Assembly (NCBI RefSeq): GCF_020099275.1
Contig: NZ_CP083646.1
Span: forward strand, 310,001-374,000
Direction: 5' to 3'
DNA from: Corynebacterium falsenii
GTDB lineage: Bacteria > Actinomycetota > Actinomycetes > Mycobacteriales > Mycobacteriaceae
Length of the DNA: 64,000 nucleotides
Numbering within the stretch: the first letter of the stretch is position 1; each line of letters begins with the position of its first letter. Under the pieces are notes generated by a model. That model did not search any database, was not told where the DNA came from, and worked only from the letters and a program-made list of their open reading frames with translations. Below are positions 42,927 through 51,666 of the stretch, piece by piece. The translations under genes and the position numbers were made by a program.

Positions 42927-43769
42927 ATGAACACCTCTGATCACTCTTCGTCCCCACTCGACCAGCTTCCCGATCTCGAGGAGATTGGTGAACTGACCCA
43001 CGAATCGGGTGCGCCTGCGGACGATCCGTCTGTGGCTTCTCCGGATTCCGCCCCGCCGGCCCGGCGCGTGGTGTTTGTTCCCGGCATGTCTCGCCCAGCC
43101 TCGGACGCGGACGAGTTCTTCCCGCTGTTGCCGGATGGTTTGACCACCGTGTCCGTGGGTCGGCCGTTGAAGGATGCGCCGTTTGACCTCGGCGCGGCCG
43201 TGGACGAAATCATTGCAGCCGCTGGCGATGATCCGGTGGTGCTGGTCGCCCATTCGTTTGGGGCGTACTTGGCCGAGCTGGCGGCGCACAAGATGGAAGT
43301 GACACACCCCGGCCAGGTCGTATCCCTGGTGCTGCTGGATCCCTCCATCACGGACGTGCCGGATCCCCTGATGAACCCGAATCGGTTGTGGCAGCTGTGG
43401 CGGCCGGCCATTCGCGCCACGATGTGGGCTGCACGCCGCCTTCCGGAAGGCAGCCAGCTGCAGTTACGTCTGGCGCAGATGGGTCTGTTTTTGCGAGAGA
43501 ACGCCGCATTCCGCTCCACGGCGAAGTTCGTGCGCGCGGTTCGCGCTGCGGGTGGCCCGGCAGTGGATGCCGTTCCCAGTGTGGTGGTCAGCGCCTTGAA
43601 TCCCGGAAACATGGCTTCCCGTAAGCTCCGCCGCAATTCGTGGGTGGATCAGCACTCCACCCTGGCGGCCCAGCTGCACGCCAATCACGTCAGCATCTCC
43701 CCCAGCACGCACCTGGTGTTTAATGATCACCCGGAGAAGGTCGCTGAGATTGTCGAAACCTACTGCTAA
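42927..43769 (+). CDS. Alpha/beta hydrolase
   Basis: The 280-residue protein has an acidic N-terminus (PLDQLPDLEEIGEL), then VVFVPGMSRP (oxyanion loop) and nucleophile elbow VLVAHSFGAYLAEL. A C-terminal His lies in ISPSTHLVFNDHPE. A helical cap is between. An ester, lactone or lipid substrate is likely. ATG 42927 follows GCAAGGATTTT. The 3' end overlaps the following membrane-protein gene. Confidence 0.82.
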   Translation: MNTSDHSSSPLDQLPDLEEIGELTHESGAPADDPSVASPDSAPPARRVVFVPGMSRPASDADEFFPLLPDGLTTVSVGRPLKDAPFDLGAAVDEIIAAAGDDPVVLVAHSFGAYLAELAAHKMEVTHPGQVVSLVLLDPSITDVPDPLMNPNRLWQLWRPAIRATMWAARRLPEGSQLQLRLAQMGLFLRENAAFRSTAKFVRAVRAAGGPAVDAVPSVVVSALNPGNMASRKLRRNSWVDQHSTLAAQLHANHVSISPSTHLVFNDHPEKVAEIVETYC

Positions 43770-44532
43770 GTCTGAGTTCCCGGGCTCGCCCTCGCGCCGT
43801 GGCCGAACGCCGCGGCGCCGCCCGGGTGGGTCGCATCGGGCGGTCCTCATCGCAGGCGTGGCAACGTTCCTCACCGGACTGGTGTATCCCACGATCGTCG
43901 CGGAAGCCTTCACTGGCTGGACGCTGCCGATTTCCAACTCGTATCTGTCGGAGTATTCGGCCCGTTCCATGCCGTTCAGCATGTGGTTTCGTATTCTCGA
44001 CGCCACCGCGGGCTCCCTGGCCGTCGTGGCCGCCGTCGCGTTTCTAGCGGTAGCCCGCAACGCTCAGTGGAGCAGGCTGCATCGCCTGTACGGGTGGCTC
44101 TTGCTCGCCTTCGGCGCGGGCACGATCTGTGACGCCATCCTGCCGCTGGATTGTGCTGTTGTGCAGGACTGGTGCGCGGAGATGGAGTTTCAGGGGCGGT
44201 TGAGCATTGAGCACGATATCCATGTGGTGACCAGTTCCATCGCTACCGGCTCGGCGATGGCGTGCGCCCTTGCGGTGGTGGTGTTGTGGTGGTGGCGACC
44301 ACGAGGCCCGAGGCCCTCGGTGGTGGCGATGGTGATAGCTTCCGCATCCGTTGCCGCCAATGTGTGGTTCCTCGTGGCGTATGTCGTTCTTGACCAGGTA
44401 GCGGGCGTGGCGCAGCGGGCGAATGTCACGTTGTTCGCCCTGCTGTTGATGGTGGTGGGATTCTCCGTGGTTCGGAACCGGCGGGCTATCTACTCCGGCC
44501 CGAGTGAGACGTTAAGATTAACAGTGCATTAA
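43723..44532 (+). CDS. DUF998-like integral membrane protein
   Basis: The 269-residue frame (start uncertain) has an Arg-rich N-terminus and seven or so hydrophobic helices, beginning VLIAGVATFLTGLVYPTIVA. A loop SNSYLSEYSARSMPFSMWF resembles the DUF998 family. Cys-containing loops (CDAILPLDCAVVQDWCAEM) face one side of the membrane. TTG 43750, preceded by GGAGAAGG, is an attractive alternative start. Either start overlaps the hydrolase gene, so translation is coupled. Function unknown. Confidence 0.7.
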   Translation: MITRRRSLRLSKPTAKSEFPGSPSRRGRTPRRRPGGSHRAVLIAGVATFLTGLVYPTIVAEAFTGWTLPISNSYLSEYSARSMPFSMWFRILDATAGSLAVVAAVAFLAVARNAQWSRLHRLYGWLLLAFGAGTICDAILPLDCAVVQDWCAEMEFQGRLSIEHDIHVVTSSIATGSAMACALAVVVLWWWRPRGPRPSVVAMVIASASVAANVWFLVAYVVLDQVAGVAQRANVTLFALLLMVVGFSVVRNRRAIYSGPSETLRLTVH

Positions 44533-44573
44533 ACGCATTTAACATTGAAATAACTGGTCATAGAACTTTTTCG

Positions 44574-44584
44574 TTATGTCATAA
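44574..44584. promoter_or_regulatory. Palindrome TTATG-T-CATAA before MarR gene 1
   Basis: This perfect 11-bp palindrome sits 8 bp before the ATG at 44593, in an AT-rich promoter-like region. It is a candidate autoregulatory operator. Confidence 0.45.
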
Positions 44585-44592
44585 TAGGTGCC

Positions 44593-45117
44593 ATGGCTGA
44601 TCAACAATCCACACCTGACCGCCAGGTCGAGATTGAGCAGGAAAGCCCCTGGCTCAACGCCGAACAACAACGCATGTGGCGCCTGTGGATTCATCTGCAT
44701 GCCAAGGCCGTCACGGCCCAGGCTCGCCAATTGTGGGACGATTCCCGGCTGTCGTTTTCCGACTACGAGGTGCTCGTCCACTTGTCCGAAGCCGAGGGGC
44801 GCCGCCTGCGCATCTCCGCGCTGGCTGATCAACTGCAGTGGGACCGCTCCCGCATGTCCCATCAGATCCGGCGCATGGAAGAGCGTGGCCTGTTGTGGCG
44901 CGAAAGCTGCGACACGGATGGCCGCGGCTTCTTCGCCGTGCTTGATCCGCGCGGTCTCAATGCCATTCAGGATGCCGCCCCGGGGCACGCGCGCTTGGTG
45001 AAGAAGCAGTTCTTCGAGCACCTCACGCCCGAGCAGGAGCGGCAATTCGGCGAGATTCTCGGACTACTGCAGCGGGTGATCGATCCCGACGCAGATCCCG
45101 AGAAGGCAGACCGCTAG
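44593..45117 (+). CDS. MarR-family regulator, paralogue 1
   Basis: The 174-residue winged-helix protein has LSFSDYEVLVHLSEA, LRISALADQLQWDRSRMSHQ (recognition helix) and the wing CDTDGRGFFAVLDPRG. It is highly similar to the second MarR protein at 45792. Both flank a YceI gene on the other strand. MarR proteins bind palindromes and respond to small phenolic or oxidising ligands. ATG 44593. Its stop abuts the YceI stop. Confidence 0.9.
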   Translation: MADQQSTPDRQVEIEQESPWLNAEQQRMWRLWIHLHAKAVTAQARQLWDDSRLSFSDYEVLVHLSEAEGRRLRISALADQLQWDRSRMSHQIRRMEERGLLWRESCDTDGRGFFAVLDPRGLNAIQDAAPGHARLVKKQFFEHLTPEQERQFGEILGLLQRVIDPDADPEKADR

Positions 45118-45687
45118 TTAGCCTTCCTGCTTCACGGCAGAGATGTCGAAGTTCAGCGTGATTTTTTCGCTGACCAGCACTCCCCCACCATCGAGCGCGG
45201 TCTGCCACTCCAGCCCGAAATCGCGCCGGTTGATGACCGTGGATCCTTCGAATCCCACTCGGGTGTTGCCCCAGGGGTCCTGAACGTCGCCAGTGAAATC
45301 GAAATCGATGCTGACCTGCCGGGTCTGGCCCTTGATGGTGAGGTCGCCGACGACGGTGAGGCCGTCGTCCCCTCGAGCACTGATATCCGTGGAGGTGAAG
45401 CGCATCGTGGGGTAGTTGCTCACATCGAAGAATTCGCCCGTGCGCAAGTGTTCATCGCGCTGGGAATTGCGGGTGTCGATAGATGCTACGTCGATGGTCA
45501 CCTCGATGGAGGCGTTGGCGAGTCTCTCTTCAGTGCGCGCGGTTCCGGTGAACTCATTGAACGCGCCGCGAACTTTGGTCACCATGGCGTGGCGGGCGGT
45601 AAAGCCGATTTCAGAGTGGGCCGGGTCAATACTGTACGTGCCGCTGTAGTCGGTGACGGGCCGGGGAGTATGAGCAGTGTGTGACAT
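45118..45687 (-). CDS. YceI-family lipid/isoprenoid-binding protein
   Basis: The 189-residue lipocalin-like protein has YSGTYSIDPAHSEIGFTARH, FDVSNYPTMRFTSTDIS, and ends with INRRDFGLEWQTALDGGGVL and SEKITLNFDISA, all typical of YceI. YceI proteins bind isoprenoid-quinone-like lipids. There is no signal peptide, so it is cytosolic here. ATG 45687 after AAGGACAGAAACCCC. It is divergent from MarR gene 2 and shares its control region. Confidence 0.93.
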   Translation of the reverse strand: MSHTAHTPRPVTDYSGTYSIDPAHSEIGFTARHAMVTKVRGAFNEFTGTARTEERLANASIEVTIDVASIDTRNSQRDEHLRTGEFFDVSNYPTMRFTSTDISARGDDGLTVVGDLTIKGQTRQVSIDFDFTGDVQDPWGNTRVGFEGSTVINRRDFGLEWQTALDGGGVLVSEKITLNFDISAVKQEG

Positions 45688-45747
45688 GGGGTTTCTGTCC
45701 TTACATCGTTGATTATTGTCTCGAACACGGCCCACACTATACCCAGT

Positions 45748-45765
45748 TAGTTGTTGTGTCAACTA
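45748..45765. promoter_or_regulatory. Inverted repeat TAGTTG-N6-CAACTA, probable MarR operator
   Basis: This perfect 6+6 inverted repeat lies in the intergenic region between yceI and MarR gene 2, 27 bp before the latter's ATG. Sites of the form TAGTTG-N-CAACTA are classic MarR/OhrR-type operators. Confidence 0.65.
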
Positions 45766-45791
45766 CATTGCCGTTATGGGATGATGGTGGC

Positions 45792-46307
45792 ATGAACGAA
45801 CAGCGCCCTGCTCCCGATCCCCAGGTTGAGCTCCAGCATGAAGGTCCGTGGCTATCTGCCGAGCAGCAACGCCTCTGGCGACTGTGGATCAACCTTCATG
45901 CAGCGGCAACGACTACCCAGGCTCGGCAGCTATGGGAAGAATCGAAACTCTCCCTGGCGGATTACGAGGTTCTTGTTCACCTCTCTGAAGCGCCTGACCA
46001 TCGGATCCGCATCTCCGCGTTGGCAGATCAGTTGCGGTGGGACCGTTCCCGCATGTCACACCATATTCGCCGTATGGAAAATCGCGGCCTGCTACGGCGG
46101 GAAAGCTGCGATACTGATGGCCGCGGCTTCTTCGCCGTACTGGAACCCCAGGGCCTCACGGCCATCCAGAACGCAGCCCCGGGACACGCAAGGCTAGTCA
46201 AGAAGCAGTTCTTCGATGGTCTCACACCAGAGCTTTGCGAACAGTTCAGCAATGTCCTCGAGGCACTGGCACACTCGATTAGCTCGGCGAGCTCAGAGCA
46301 GCCCTAG
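45792..46307 (+). CDS. MarR-family regulator, paralogue 2
   Basis: The 171-residue protein is a close paralogue of the one at 44593: the winged helix (RIRISALADQLRWDRSRMSH) and wing (CDTDGRGFFAVLEPQG) are almost identical, while the termini differ. ATG 45792; open frame upstream is not used, as no conserved sequence is there. The stop is the TAG of a CTAG (46304-46307) that also gives dnaB its stop. Confidence 0.9.
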   Translation: MNEQRPAPDPQVELQHEGPWLSAEQQRLWRLWINLHAAATTTQARQLWEESKLSLADYEVLVHLSEAPDHRIRISALADQLRWDRSRMSHHIRRMENRGLLRRESCDTDGRGFFAVLEPQGLTAIQNAAPGHARLVKKQFFDGLTPELCEQFSNVLEALAHSISSASSEQP

Positions 46308-47830
46308 GGCATCGGCGTGAGATCCGTGTGCTTCCAGTCGGTGAACTTCGAGTACTGCAGCTCGTGAGCCACCGTCACTGTGCCAATGGGACCGCCGCGG
46401 TGCTTAGCCAGGATGATGTCGGCCTCGCCCATGCGCTCATGATCGGGGTTCTGTGCATCCGGGCGATTCAGCAACATAACCATATCTGCGTCCTGCTCCA
46501 GCGAGCCGGATTCGCGCAGGTCAGAGACCCTCGGCAGCGCATCTTCGCCACGCGATTCCACACCACGGTTGAGCTGCGAGATAGCAACCACGGGCACGTT
46601 CACTTCCTTAGCCAGCAGCTTTAGCTGGCGGGAAAACTCCGAGACTTCCTGCTGGCGCGATTCGACCTTCTTGCCCGAGGTCATCAGCTGCAGGTAGTCC
46701 ACCACAATGAGCTCCAGCCCCACTTGCTGCTTCAGGCGCCGCGCCTTCGAGCGAATCTCCATCATCGTGAGGTTCGGCGAGTCATCGATGTAGATCGGGG
46801 CCTGGTCGATCTGCTCCACCCTAGTGTGCAGCCGATCCCAGTCCTCGTCCTCCATCCGCCCGCCGCGCATGGCAGACAACCGCACTTCCGCCTCGGCAGC
46901 GAAAATACGCATCATCACTTCCGACTTACTCATTTCCAAGCTGAACAGCACCGAGGGCTTGCCCTGCTGGACAGACGCCGAACGCATGAAATCCAGCGCC
47001 AGCGTGGACTTACCCACGCCCGGACGTGCCGCCACAATGATCATCTGCCCGCCGTGCAACCCGTTCGTGAGATCATCGAGCTCACTGAATCCCGTGGCCA
47101 CGCCCATGGCCTTGCCGCCCACCTCGGACAGCTCATCGATCTCGTCCATCACCGGCTGCAGCAAGTTGCCGAACACCTCATAATCCTCAGCAGCTGCGGT
47201 GTTCGTCAGGGCGAACATCTCCTGCTGAGCATTATCGACAACATTTTCTACTTCCGCCCCCTCAATTCCGGAGTAGCCGAGCTGCACAATCTTCGTGCCC
47301 GCCTGCACGAGCCGGCGCAGCGTAGCCTTTTCCTTCACCAGGTCGGCGTAGTAACCCACGTTCGCCGACGTAGGCGTCTTGTTAATCAGGCTGTGCAAAT
47401 ACGGCGCGCCGCCGACCATATCCAGCACACCATCGCGATCCAGGCGGCCCGCAACAATGACGGGGTCCACTTCCTTACCCTCGCCGTAGAGCTGCAGGAT
47501 CGTATCAAAGATCGTCTTGTGAGTGGGGCGGTAGAAGTCATCGCCGCGCAGCGTCTCCACCACGTCCGCGATCGCGTCCTTATTCATGAGCATGCCACCG
47601 AGCACGCCCTGCTCCGCCTCCACGTTCTGTGGCATCACGCGGCCGAACTCTTGCCCCTCATCGGAGCCCGCGCCCCCGTAGCCGTTTCCACGGCCACGGC
47701 GACCGCCGTTGTTATCCTTGCGCCACCCAGCGCCCGATCCACCCCCCAGATTGTCGGCAGGATCGGCAGGGGGTTCATCGGGCAACGGTGCGTAGTCGTC
47801 GAAGGAAAGGTCACTATCGCGTGGGCTCAT
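46304..47830 (-). CDS. dnaB: Replicative DNA helicase
   Basis: The 508-residue protein has the DnaB N-terminal domain (RVMPQNVEAEQGVLGGMLMN) and a RecA-like C-terminal domain with Walker A VAARPGVGKSTLALDFMR and Walker B LELIVVDYLQLMT. It unwinds DNA at the fork as a hexamer. A Gly/Arg/Asn-rich N-terminal extension (GGGSGAGWRKDNNGGRRGRG) precedes it. No intein is present, unlike in some mycobacteria. ATG 47830. A cluster of DnaA-box-like sequences is directly upstream. Confidence 0.95.
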   Translation of the reverse strand: MSPRDSDLSFDDYAPLPDEPPADPADNLGGGSGAGWRKDNNGGRRGRGNGYGGAGSDEGQEFGRVMPQNVEAEQGVLGGMLMNKDAIADVVETLRGDDFYRPTHKTIFDTILQLYGEGKEVDPVIVAGRLDRDGVLDMVGGAPYLHSLINKTPTSANVGYYADLVKEKATLRRLVQAGTKIVQLGYSGIEGAEVENVVDNAQQEMFALTNTAAAEDYEVFGNLLQPVMDEIDELSEVGGKAMGVATGFSELDDLTNGLHGGQMIIVAARPGVGKSTLALDFMRSASVQQGKPSVLFSLEMSKSEVMMRIFAAEAEVRLSAMRGGRMEDEDWDRLHTRVEQIDQAPIYIDDSPNLTMMEIRSKARRLKQQVGLELIVVDYLQLMTSGKKVESRQQEVSEFSRQLKLLAKEVNVPVVAISQLNRGVESRGEDALPRVSDLRESGSLEQDADMVMLLNRPDAQNPDHERMGEADIILAKHRGGPIGTVTVAHELQYSKFTDWKHTDLTPMP

Positions 47831-47894
47831 GGTTTCTCATTTTAGTGGCCTGTGAGACATCCACTTTCATCGTCACACACCTCCCCCGACCCAG

Positions 47895-48174
47895 TTATCC
47901 ACAAGGCCCTGTGGATAACCATGTGGATGGAATGTGCGTAACTTCCATCTCCCCAGTTCGCCTTGTGGATAACCTGTGGACAACCAACCCTCTCACCAGC
48001 AGGTTTACAGAAACCTGCAGGTCAGAGCGTTGTTACTGATGTGACTGCGGAAATGTGGATAGTGGATAACTCATTGCCCCCGAATGTGCAAACGGCTCCC
48101 CCGAAGCAAAAAATCGGCATACTTCCACACCATCTATCCCCCTCCGTGTGCTAGTTATCCCCAAGTTATTCACA
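47895..48174. promoter_or_regulatory. Cluster of DnaA-box-like 9-mers upstream of dnaB
   Basis: Three exact TTATCCACA boxes lie at 47895-47903 (+), 47910-47918 (-) and 47964-47972 (-). Five single-mismatch copies lie at 47975-47983 (-), 48054-48062 (-), 48061-48069 (-), 48155-48163 (+) and 48166-48174 (+). The 544-bp gap between dnaB and the monooxygenase has no gene. It may bind DnaA to control dnaB or titrate DnaA. Confidence 0.75.
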
Positions 48175-48374
48175 TCCGTATCGGCGTCTTGGGAGTTTGA
48201 CAATGGAACCATCAGTGCACTCATCTCGTCACCGCACGTCAACCCACCTTTAAGCCTAAATTCATCAACGTCTCAGGCGCCGACCCCCTCACCTCCACCC
48301 ATGTACCCACCCACCTGTGCCGCGTTATGCTCGTTTCCCAAACAAAACCGCAGCACGTTAGTAGCGTTGAAGCC

Positions 48375-49958
48375 ATGGAACCCTTGGACCTTCTCATCGT
48401 CGGCGCCGGCCTCTCCGCCGTGGACATGGCGCACCACGTACACAAGAACTTCCCCAACTGGAACTGGGCGGTCGTAGACTCCAACAGCGACATCGGCGGA
48501 ACCTGGAACACCTTCACCTACCCCGGCATCCGCTCCGACTCCGACATGGCCACCTTCGCCCTACCGTTTAAGCGCTGGCCTCACAAAGGCACACTGGGCT
48601 CCGGCGCCCAGATCAAGGAGTACACCCGCGAGGCGGCCGAAGAATGCGGCATGCTCGACCGCCTCGAGCTCTCCACGTGGGTGCAGCGCATCAACTTCCA
48701 CACCGAAAAAGGCCTGTGGGAAGTAGCGGCCCTGCAAGCCCCCAAGGGCACGGATAATTCCGAGGGACGAGCTGCTATGGACGGCGCTGATCATGATGGC
48801 GTCGAACAAAAGATCGAAACGAAAACATACTGGGCGAAATGGGTTCACCTGGCTGCGGGCTACTACCGGCACAGCTCCGGGTTCACCCCCACCATCACCG
48901 GCATCGACGACTTCCAAGGCACGGTCATCCACCCGCAACGCTGGCCGGACAACCTCGATGTCAGCGGCAAGCGCGTGGTGGTTGTGGGATCGGGGGCCAC
49001 GGCAGTCACGCTCATGCCCGCGTTGCACGAGATGGGCGCTCGGGCCACGATGCTCCAGCGCACACCCACATACATCGCTCCCCTGCCCAACGACGACCGA
49101 ATCAGCAAGGTCGTGGGGCTGGGCTTCAACATGGAACCCGGAAAGCGGGGCCACACGATCGCGCGGAACCTGCACATCTTCCGCGACATGTTCCAATACC
49201 ACTTCTGCCAGACGTTCCCATGGGTGGCTCGCAAGTACTTCTGGGCCATGAATCGGCAGTACATCAGCGGCGCCGAGATCAAGAAGAACTTCACTCCCCC
49301 GTACAACCCCTGGGATCAGCGCGTGTGCAAATCCCCGGACGGCGACTTCTTCCGCGCGCTCAAAGACGGCGCATCGGTGGTGACCGGAGCGATCTCCACC
49401 GTCACGGCAGACGGGATCGACTTGATCGACGGGCGGCACATCCCGGCGGACATTATCGTCACTGCCACCGGCCTGCAGCTTCAGCCGTTCGGAAACCTCA
49501 CGTTCGCGGTGGATGGGCAGGATATCCCCACCAAATCCCTCGTGGCCTACCGGTCGATGCTGGGCAACCGGCTGCCGAATGTCAGCTACACCATCGGTTA
49601 CCTCAACCAATCCTGGACGCTGCGTGCCGACATGACCAGCCGCTACCTGGTGAAACTATGGCAGGACATGCGCGCCCGCGGCGACAAGTGGGCCGCCCCC
49701 GTGCTGCCCGAGGGCGTGGCCGCCGATCGCCCCATGCTGGAGATGGGCAGTGGATACATCCAGCGCAGCATCGACGAGTTGCCGCGCCAGGGAGCGGCGG
49801 ATCCGTGGCGGATGGAGCACGATTACATCAAGGAACGCCGCACCTACCTCAGCCAGGACAACACGAAGGACATGGTGTTCGGCCAGGATGCCCTGGATGC
49901 CGCGGCGGTATTGGCGCGCACTGCTAGTGGCGGCGGCGCGGAGGTGCTGCAGCACTAG
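48375..49958 (+). CDS. Flavin-dependent monooxygenase, Baeyer-Villiger type
   Basis: The 527-residue protein has FAD motif LIVGAGLSAVDMAHHV, GGTWNTFTYPGIRSDSD, the Baeyer-Villiger fingerprint FQGTVIHPQRW, and NADPH motif VVVVGSGATAVTLMPAL. It would insert oxygen into a ketone or oxidise N/S atoms. ATG 48375 starts a family-like N-terminus (MEPLDLLIVGAG). The stop codon lies in the first of four 15-bp tandem units. No partner genes are adjacent; the rplI operon converges on it. Confidence 0.9.
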   Translation: MEPLDLLIVGAGLSAVDMAHHVHKNFPNWNWAVVDSNSDIGGTWNTFTYPGIRSDSDMATFALPFKRWPHKGTLGSGAQIKEYTREAAEECGMLDRLELSTWVQRINFHTEKGLWEVAALQAPKGTDNSEGRAAMDGADHDGVEQKIETKTYWAKWVHLAAGYYRHSSGFTPTITGIDDFQGTVIHPQRWPDNLDVSGKRVVVVGSGATAVTLMPALHEMGARATMLQRTPTYIAPLPNDDRISKVVGLGFNMEPGKRGHTIARNLHIFRDMFQYHFCQTFPWVARKYFWAMNRQYISGAEIKKNFTPPYNPWDQRVCKSPDGDFFRALKDGASVVTGAISTVTADGIDLIDGRHIPADIIVTATGLQLQPFGNLTFAVDGQDIPTKSLVAYRSMLGNRLPNVSYTIGYLNQSWTLRADMTSRYLVKLWQDMRARGDKWAAPVLPEGVAADRPMLEMGSGYIQRSIDELPRQGAADPWRMEHDYIKERRTYLSQDNTKDMVFGQDALDAAAVLARTASGGGAEVLQH

Positions 49959-50011
49959 GTGAGCAAGCGCTAGGTGTACTAGCACTAGGTGTACTAGCAC
50001 TAGGTGTGCTC
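49952..50011. repeat. 15-bp tandem repeat at monooxygenase stop codon
   Basis: There are four units: GCACTAGGTGAGCAA, GCGCTAGGTGTACTA, GCACTAGGTGTACTA and GCACTAGGTGTGCTC. Each holds CTAG, and the first supplies the TAG stop. Extra units would not change the protein. Confidence 0.88.
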
Positions 50012-50316
50012 ACCACTCACCCCCTTACCTCGGCTGAGCATGCAAAAGCGGGGCGGGCCTCACCGATCGCAATGATCGGAGGGCTCGCCCCGCTCTTGTG
50101 TGCTGTTGTCTATCGTAAATGCAGTTCAGATCGCCGCCCCCGCGTCCATCACCGGGTGTCTATCGCTACCTACCGTGGGTGTCTAGGCCACGGTTCGCGG
50201 CAGCGGCCGGTGCGCATCCCCACTGGGGATAGCGGTCAGGGGCCAGTCGCGAACCAATCAGCGCGGCTGAACCCGCCTGTCTAGGGCGGTAGCGCGTGAT
50301 TGCTCGAGAGGACTGT
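50012..50316. other. Intergenic region between monooxygenase and rplI
   Basis: Apart from the terminator at 50047-50094, no gene or motif is seen. Confidence 0.5.
50047..50094 (-). terminator. Strong, probably bidirectional terminator of the rpsF-ssb-rplI operon
   Basis: A long stem AGCGGGGCG(G)GCCT / AGGGC(T)CGCCCCGCT contains a smaller inner hairpin (CGATC-GCAAT-GATCG). On the minus strand it is followed by TTTTG. It lies 220 bp beyond rplI. Confidence 0.8.
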
Positions 50317-50781
50317 TTACTTGGCGGAACCGACTACTTCGAAGTTCAGGGACGCAGTGATGTCCTTGTGCAGGTTGACATCCACGGAGTAGATGCCGGT
50401 AGCCTTCACATCACCCTTGCGCAGTTTGATGGAGTGCTTGTCCAAGGAACGGCCGTTAGCCTTCTTCACGGCTGCAACCACATCGTCTGCAGTCACAGAG
50501 CCGAATAGCTTGCCGGACTCGGAGGTGCGGACCTCGACGGTAACGTCGCTGGCCTGCAGTGCCTCGAGCTCTTCCTTGACCTCGCGAGCGTGGTCCAGGT
50601 CGCGGATCTGGCGTGCTTCCTGAGCGCGCTTGATGCCTTCGACCTGCTTTTCAGCTCCGCGGGTAGCTACGATGGCGTAGCCGCGCGGGAGCAGGTAGTT
50701 ACGTCCATAGCCAGCCTTGACTTCAACGATGTCGCCGGGAACACCGAGATTGTCAACGGCGGCGGTGAGGATCAGTTTCAT
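50317..50781 (-). CDS. rplI: 50S ribosomal protein L9
   Basis: The 154-residue protein begins [20 protein letters not shown] and has the typical [14 protein letters not shown] segment, a long connecting helix ([20 protein letters not shown]) and the C-terminal RNA-binding domain with [11 protein letters not shown]. It spans from the L1 stalk base of the 50S subunit. It is last in the rpsF-ssb-rplI group; no rpsR is between, as in other corynebacteria. Confidence 0.97.
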   Translation of the reverse strand: MKLILTAAVDNLGVPGDIVEVKAGYGRNYLLPRGYAIVATRGAEKQVEGIKRAQEARQIRDLDHAREVKEELEALQASDVTVEVRTSESGKLFGSVTADDVVAAVKKANGRSLDKHSIKLRKGDVKATGIYSVDVNLHKDITASLNFEVVGSAK

Positions 50782-50895
50782 GATCCAGCCTTTCGTTGTG
50801 CTTTGGTTTGACCAAATTGAATATGTCGTACTAGGCGAACCTAGTTTCTCCGGGGGCTAGCTGCGTGCCACCCCTGTGAAGAGAAAAGTTTTCAA

Positions 50896-51528
50896 TCAGA
50901 ATGGCGGCTCGTCATCGCCGTCACCAAAACCGGATTGCGGTGCGGAGTTCCACGGATCATCGTCGGTGGACGCGTTACGCCCGCCGAAGCCCTGATTGCC
51001 CTGGTTACCTTGGTTACCCTGGTTGCCCGAGTTACCGAAGCCACCCTGGTTGTTCTGGCCGCCTTGGCCGAAACCACCCTGGTTACCCTGGCCTCCTTGG
51101 TTGTTTCCAAATCCGCCTTGACCACCTTGGTTATAGCCGCCGCCCTGGCCGCCTTGGCCGCGGGTCACCTTCGTGACCTGCGCCGTTGCGTACCGCAGGG
51201 AGGGACCAACCTCGTCTACTTCAACCTCGAAGACAGTACGGCGTGCACCGTTGTTGTCATCCCATGACCGCTGGCGCAACCTTCCGGTCACAACCACGCG
51301 ATCGCCCTTGGTGAGGGTGTTCGCCACGTTCTCCGCCGCCTGGCGCCACACGTTGCAGGTGAGGAACAGCGCTTCACCGTCCACGTACTGACCCGCCTGC
51401 GGGTCGTAGCGCCGTGGGGTGGAGGCAACGCGGAAATTCGCTACCGCTGCACCGTTGGGGGTGTAGCGCAGTTCTGGGTCCGCAACCAGGTTGCCAACCA
51501 CTGTGATTGGGGTGTCTCCCTGTGCCAT
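50896..51528 (-). CDS. ssb: Single-stranded DNA-binding protein
   Basis: The 210-residue protein has the OB-fold start [40 protein letters not shown] and [21 protein letters not shown] long linker of Gly, Gln and Asn repeats ([20 protein letters not shown]) follows. The acidic tip DDEPPF is the partner-binding motif. It coats single-stranded DNA at the fork near dnaB. Confidence 0.97.
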   Translation of the reverse strand: MAQGDTPITVVGNLVADPELRYTPNGAAVANFRVASTPRRYDPQAGQYVDGEALFLTCNVWRQAAENVANTLTKGDRVVVTGRLRQRSWDDNNGARRTVFEVEVDEVGPSLRYATAQVTKVTRGQGGQGGGYNQGGQGGFGNNQGGQGNQGGFGQGGQNNQGGFGNSGNQGNQGNQGNQGFGGRNASTDDDPWNSAPQSGFGDGDDEPPF

Positions 51529-51666
51529 GTGTTCTTCCTTGCTTGGTGTGCGACGCGCTGTGTGCGGTCGAGGGCGGTGGTGATTCGAGGTTTCTCAGCG
51601 CGGCCGTTGTGCCGCGTTGACGACGTTTCCTAGAGTAGTCGATCCGGTGTGTTCAAGATCCAGTTA

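Noticed and set aside
46724..47845. A 373-codon plus-strand open frame over dnaB
   Set aside because: Antisense of dnaB; no plausible start signals or domains.
47895..48174. The DnaA-box cluster as the chromosomal origin itself
   Set aside because: No dnaA or dnaN is adjacent and no clear AT-rich unwinding element is present. A titration or regulatory site is the more modest reading.
49952..50011. A CRISPR array
   Set aside because: The 15-bp units follow each other directly with no spacers, there are only four, and no cas genes are nearby. The same holds for the 11-bp repeat at 15633-15672.
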